From: Struthio camelus
Taxonomy: Eukaryota > Chordata > Aves > Struthioniformes > Struthionidae
DNA: 64,000 nt
Reading direction: 5' to 3'
Assembly (NCBI RefSeq): GCF_040807025.1
Contig: NC_090942.1
Coordinates: 203,724,747 to 203,788,746, forward strand
Made by a program: the position numbers and the translations under genes. Below, one piece after another: positions 60,801 to 64,000 of the stretch. The notes beneath the pieces are model-generated. The model was not told the DNA's origin and did no database searches. It saw only the letters and a program-made list of their open reading frames with translations. Every line of letters begins with the position of its first letter. Position 1 is the first letter of the stretch.

Positions 60801-63800
60801 CAAAAGGCAGTGTACACTAACACTGGCAGAACAGTGGGGTTTTTTTGTTTTTTTTTGTTTGTTTTTTTACACTAATTCTCTTTAATTTCCCTTTCTTTCA
60901 TTTTTCTCTATATATAATGTTTGTTTGCACAGTAGCAGCTGCCAGACAAACTTATGGAAGACAGATGCTTCACATTTTTCAGTTTCAGCTGAGTATGTCT
61001 CCTGTTAAAGGCAGCCAAGCAAACATCCACACCACTCTCCATTACAGTTTTAGGTAGTTCAGTACGAAAATCTTAAAGAGAATAAATTGTCAGCCATCAG
61101 CACTAGATTCATGGCTCCTATTATTAATGTTTGATTCACATACGCTGCTAATATGTAGAATAATGGAAAACAACCTCAATTCATTGTCTAATATATTATC
61201 TTAAAATGCAAACTAAAATATGATTATTGTAATTAAAACACTGAATACAGTAAACAATATTAAACTGACAAAAAGGGTGGTCAAAACTAAAATTAAGTCA
61301 AATTTTCAAAAATGTAACTTTAGTTACAATCAGTAACAATATTAATTTAGAAATTCATATTCATATTTAGCAATTTGCAAATCTAGACTCAATTTTTAAT
61401 ATCAAATAAACCCTTAAATATCTACATTATTATCTACTATTAACCATCTTACCCCACAAAGAATAATTTTTCTGTATTATATAGAAAGACTAAAATTATA
61501 GATAATAATGAAAAATGTCATATGCCACTGACTAATAAATAGTTTACAATCCACATACTTCACGTTTCATGTAGGGACTGGCTGCAACATGAAGCCTAAA
61601 ATATTTAGACCTTTGCCAAAACACGATTATTATGAAATAATTCTTTTTAGTTTCAGCTGTTTTTTCCAAAGTTTCTAAAAAGGCTGTGAGCACCAGCATA
61701 CGTGATCCAACAGCTTAACTACAATAGAGATTACGGTGTGCACTGTTGTGCTGAAAAGAAAAGAATACTAGCAAACCTTTAAGTAAGGGTGGAACCAAAA
61801 AAAAAAAAAAATAAAAGGGAGAGAATGACAGAGAGAGAGAAGAATATATGAAAAAAAAGAAAAAAAATCTTCTAGGCAATTCCTGATGGTAAATGACTAC
61901 TTGATGAAAAACAGCTGAAGGCCTACAATCAAGCTCTGACGCCAACAAATGCTCAACAACAAGATATCATATTTTGATTAATCTTTTTTCTTCTTTTCTA
62001 GGGTTTGTTGGGTCTGCAACTATAAAATACTGAAATATCTGTTATTGTTTATGTTACCAGTCCTTCCTTTGCATTGCACAAACTTTCTGTATAGGACCAA
62101 TGGGTTACAGAATTGAAGATCAGTGGATAACGAAGTATTTCGATATATCTATAATTTCAATTCTTTTAAACATCCTTCCCTAATTGTAACAAAGTTAATC
62201 ACAAATTTTATTACTGTAAATAAAAAACTAAATTCGCAATATGGTCATATTGATCACACCCTGCACAGAAGATAATTTTGAAGGCATTTTCATGAGGAAA
62301 GAAAGAGCCCAAGTTCCAAGCAGAAAGCAAGCTGCTTCTCCACCTTAGGAATTGCGTACGGCCAATTATTGTGAGTAACAGTCGTGGTGAAAGGCCGTAC
62401 TCGGGCATTGTGCAGCTTTCGCCCATTGGCTGTGACTCACAGACTGAAAGCTGGTATCAGGAATATGATCTTCAGCTAGCTTGTTTAATTAAAATAAGTT
62501 AATCTGATATCTCACTTAGGGGTAATGCATTGTTGTTACTGGTGTGCCGGAAGGCTGGTGTCATGTTATGACTTTTGTATACTTTTTTTTTTTTTTTAAA
62601 TAGGGTACTAGAGTTTGTGCTATTATTATTATTGTCACTCAAAAAAAAATAATATAGTGTATTGTAGACAGTAATCACAGATTCCAGACAGGCTCTGAAC
62701 TTCTAGTGTACCAAAATGTAAGTGCACTGACCCAGATAACAATAGGCACAAGCTCAGTTAAACCCATGTTTAAAGTGTGGTAACTTATGCTTACACTTTC
62801 CTAATTCTTAAGCCTATGAACTTGCCTCCTGTATTTTTGCCTTTAATCTATAGCTCTATTTCTTTATAATTATACTACTGTTAGTGGAATTTCTGTTTTT
62901 CTATTTATTATCAGCTGTTAATCCTTATGTAAACCTAGCTTTTTCTCTTCTATAATATTCAACGTCTATTCTAATTCAAGCCACATAAAAAACAGAATTA
63001 TTATTTCTTATTGCAAGTAGATTGTTAGAAGTTCAGTATAATCTTGAACAAATTGTCAAAATTTTGCCCAGTCTCCTGTTCACGTACGTCATTAAGATTC
63101 ACGTCAACAGTGGCAAAAGGTCAAAGCTTAGATCATCACCAGATAAGCAGTAACTGAGTTTTGCTTAGCCTGATTTTTGATTGGTTCCCAAAACACAAAA
63201 TAAGACAAATTCATACTTGCTGTGAATTTTAGTCGCATGAATTTTAGCTGATCTATTAACACAAGTTCCTCATGAACACATAGAGAAACCTTTGTTTCCA
63301 CATAAAAACCCGCATTCCTTTTTAGAATTCTGTTTGACCAAATTTTTGTTTATTAACCTGGTAAGCTCTCTTTCTCATCTAAAATAAAATATACTCTATC
63401 CTCTTATTTTATTAAGTATTTAATACCTTACTAAAGGATAATTCCAGGAGCTAAGTTTATCTCGCTATATTCCAAATATCCTTGTCAGGTTCAATTTGAT
63501 TTGTCAATATATTTTCACTGTAATTATGTACCGTACATTTTTGCTCAATTCAATATATTATTTGTATGTATCTGTCATTCTTTTTACAGGAGCAGAAATC
63601 ATATGAAAGGAAAAAATGCAGCATGAACTGCTAAAAGATGCTTTTATCTAAACCATCATGTTATCATCAAATGATTAAATAATACAAAGGAAATACTTTA
63701 CCCAAAACTTAAAGCACTTAGAAGCAATTTAAGCACTTAGAAGCAAAACATCCTCTAAACAAACAGGAAGTTGAGAAAATTAAATAATATCCCAAAATAT

Positions 63801-64000
63801 ATTTAACTCTGACATTTGCTTATAGTGTTAATGTTCTCCAACCAATTTATCTCCAGTTATAAATATAGATGCCTAATCACAAAATATTTGACAATGTATA
63901 AAATAATAATTACTTACAGGATAAGTGCTGCTCTTTCGAAGTACTCAATGGCTTTTTCACAAAACTGGGTGTCAATATAGTAGGCTCCAAGCCATTCAAT
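39744..64000 (-). CDS. IFT88: Intraflagellar transport protein 88, C-terminal part (seven exons; gene continues beyond window)
   Basis: IFT88 (polaris/TTC10) is a TPR protein of the IFT-B complex, needed to build cilia. Seven - strand exons (63918-64000, 60085-60137, 58501-58566, 56592-56698, 50695-50755, 40616-40711, 39744-39865) join in frame to give the last 195 residues. The first exons carry TPR helices: IEWLGAYYIDTQFCEKAIEY, then VKWQLMIASCYRRSGNYQ, then FPENVECLRFLVRLC. A charged helix follows (KLKRVEKLKEIREQ), then a basic, Ser/Gly-rich linker, KLRALPGTSEPYESS, DPLGPQAERPKTAARK and the acidic end EEDEFADEELGDDLLPE, which is nearly identical to the human C-terminus as I know it. All introns are GT-AG except the last one, which has a GC donor. 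The position next to IL17D agrees with mammalian synteny. The N-terminal majority of the roughly 800-residue protein lies off the right edge. Confidence 0.97.
40616..40711 (-). CDS. IFT88: IFT88 penultimate exon, GC donor
   Basis: 96 nt with acceptor CCTTCCAG. It ends AAAGAAATAG followed by GCAAGT, so the donor dinucleotide is GC. It encodes SGGNKGERLSAKLRALPG and PYESSSSKEI; the split codon G|AT gives Asp, matching the conserved KEID. Confidence 0.93.
41498..41520. repeat. Poly-T tract (T23)
   Basis: Twenty-three T residues followed by CCTCCTAG. Confidence 0.9.
43268..43470. mobile_element. Ancient sauropsid interspersed repeat fragment, probably CR1-related
   Basis: The stretch TAAGAACATATGGATGCCTTACTGGGTTAGATTGAAGGTCCATCTAAGCTGGTAGC, given here only as landmarks at 43279-43335, resembles the 'aagaacataagaa...actgggtcaga...ggtccatctagcccagtat' motif common in turtle, crocodile and bird CR1-type repeats. 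It is diverged and its limits are unclear. Confidence 0.5.
50695..50755 (-). CDS. IFT88: IFT88 exon, basic Ser/Gly linker
   Basis: 61 nt with acceptor CCTCTAG and donor GTAAGT. It encodes RIKSGRDGSARSRREGSAGG, a linker likely to be disordered, between the last helical region and the conserved tail. Confidence 0.93.
50756..56591 (-). other. IFT88: IFT88 intron
   Basis: About 5.8 kb, AT-rich. It contains a long foldback inverted repeat (54834-54971), a CA tract and A-rich runs near 53769-53822. A CpG-richer patch occurs at 52210-52530. No gene is recognised. Confidence 0.8.
54834..54971. repeat. Foldback inverted repeat, about 138 bp
   Basis: The outer arms CCTAAACATTTTCCTAT (54834-54850) and ATAGGAAAATGTTTAGG (54955-54971) are exact inverted complements. 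A second inner pair, AAATAAGCC-TTCTATTATA on the left and its near-complement TATAATAGAA-GGCTTATTT on the right, meets at a small CTAG centre near 54884. The right arm has about 30 extra bases between the inner and outer pairs. Confidence 0.8.
56592..56698 (-). CDS. IFT88: IFT88 exon, end of TPR region and charged helix
   Basis: 107 nt with acceptor CAATTAG and donor GTAGGC. It encodes LRFLVRLCTDMGLKEVQEYM and TKLKRVEKLKEIREQ, a helical, strongly charged segment. Confidence 0.95.
56699..58500 (-). other. IFT88: IFT88 intron
   Basis: 1.8 kb, AT-rich. It has A-rich tracts near 57150-57225 and an AAAC/TATA microsatellite at 58167-58203. Nothing else is seen. Confidence 0.85.
58167..58203. repeat. 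(AAAC)n and TA-rich microsatellite
   Basis: AAAC units followed by alternating TATCTATATATAT sequence within an IFT88 intron. Confidence 0.75.
58501..58566 (-). CDS. IFT88: IFT88 exon, TPR helix pair
   Basis: 66 nt with acceptor GTTTGCAG and donor GTAAGT. It encodes NYQKALDKYKVIHRKFPENV and the first base of the following Cys codon, a typical TPR B-helix with the conserved proline spacing. Confidence 0.95.
58567..60084 (-). other. IFT88: IFT88 intron
   Basis: 1.5 kb, AT-rich, GT-AG. No repeat family or gene recognised. Confidence 0.85.
60085..60137 (-). CDS. IFT88: IFT88 exon, TPR A-helix
   Basis: 53 nt with acceptor TATACAG and donor GTAAGT. It encodes PTQVKWQLMIASCYRRS plus split codons at both ends, matching the conserved VKWQLMVASC segment of IFT88. 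Confidence 0.95.
60138..63917 (-). other. IFT88: IFT88 intron
   Basis: 3.8 kb, mostly AT-rich. It contains a GC-richer block of about 500 bp (60250-60740) and a compact cluster of CCAAT and AP-1-like motifs at 62350-62440. Poly-T/A tracts lie at 60840-60870, 61798-61811 and 62583-62598. No gene is recognised. Confidence 0.8.
62356..62440. promoter_or_regulatory. Motif cluster: inverted repeat, two CCAAT boxes, AP-1 site
   Basis: GTACGGCC (62356-62363) and GGCCGTAC (62393-62400) are inverted complements. CCAAT lies at 62362-62366, ATTGG at 62425-62429, and TGACTCA, the AP-1 consensus, at 62433-62439. CpG density here is higher than in the surrounding intron. Function is not shown; this is a candidate element. 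Confidence 0.35.
63918..64000 (-). CDS. IFT88: IFT88 exon, cut by the window edge
   Basis: 83 nt visible; donor GTAAGT at 63917. It encodes IEWLGAYYIDTQFCEKAIEY and FERAALI. The split codon CT|A gives Leu where I recall Gln in human. Confidence 0.94.

Noticed and set aside
1-64000. tRNA, rRNA, CRISPR or bacterial-type defence loci
   Set aside because: Scanned by eye for tRNA T-loop words, direct repeats with spacers and operon-like gene packing; none found. The sequence is ordinary vertebrate DNA.

Overview
The window is vertebrate nuclear DNA, almost certainly from a bird. Three spliced genes with GT-AG introns are present. A 5'-truncated CR1 LINE of avian type lies at about 36815-37347, and two older CR1-like fragments are visible. 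The gene order EEF1AKMT1 - IL17D - IFT88 matches the order I recall for human 13q12, read in reverse, with orientations conserved. The species cannot be fixed from the sequence. There is no sign of bacterial, plasmid or viral organisation. Most short open frames here are chance frames in introns, intergenic DNA or low-complexity DNA.

Layout: a CpG-island promoter (about 340-1210) precedes EEF1AKMT1, an eEF1A lysine methyltransferase on the + strand. Its coding exons run from 8358 to 12917. A convergent, apparently empty interval follows. IL17D, a secreted IL-17 family cytokine, is on the - strand with its terminal coding exon at 20720-21035, a second exon at 30946-31244 and a 5-codon first coding exon at 31348-31362. 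Its first two exons sit in a second CpG island. Immediately upstream of it lies a GC-rich minisatellite of about 2.5 kb (31655-34195). After a gene-free interval holding the CR1 copy come the last seven coding exons of IFT88 on the - strand (39744 to beyond 64000). These encode the last TPR region and the acidic C-terminus of this intraflagellar transport subunit; the rest of the gene lies beyond the right edge.

The genes do not form an operon-like unit; their linkage is a conserved vertebrate neighbourhood. I did not find a convincing new biological system. The observations most worth a second look are: the minisatellite at the IL17D promoter, with an internal duplication of about 611 bp and a decayed distal end; a GC-AG intron in IFT88; a perfect RFX X-box in the EEF1AKMT1 promoter; the 5-codon exon and 103-nt intron of IL17D; a long foldback inverted repeat at 54834-54971; and a compact CCAAT/AP-1 cluster in an IFT88 intron.
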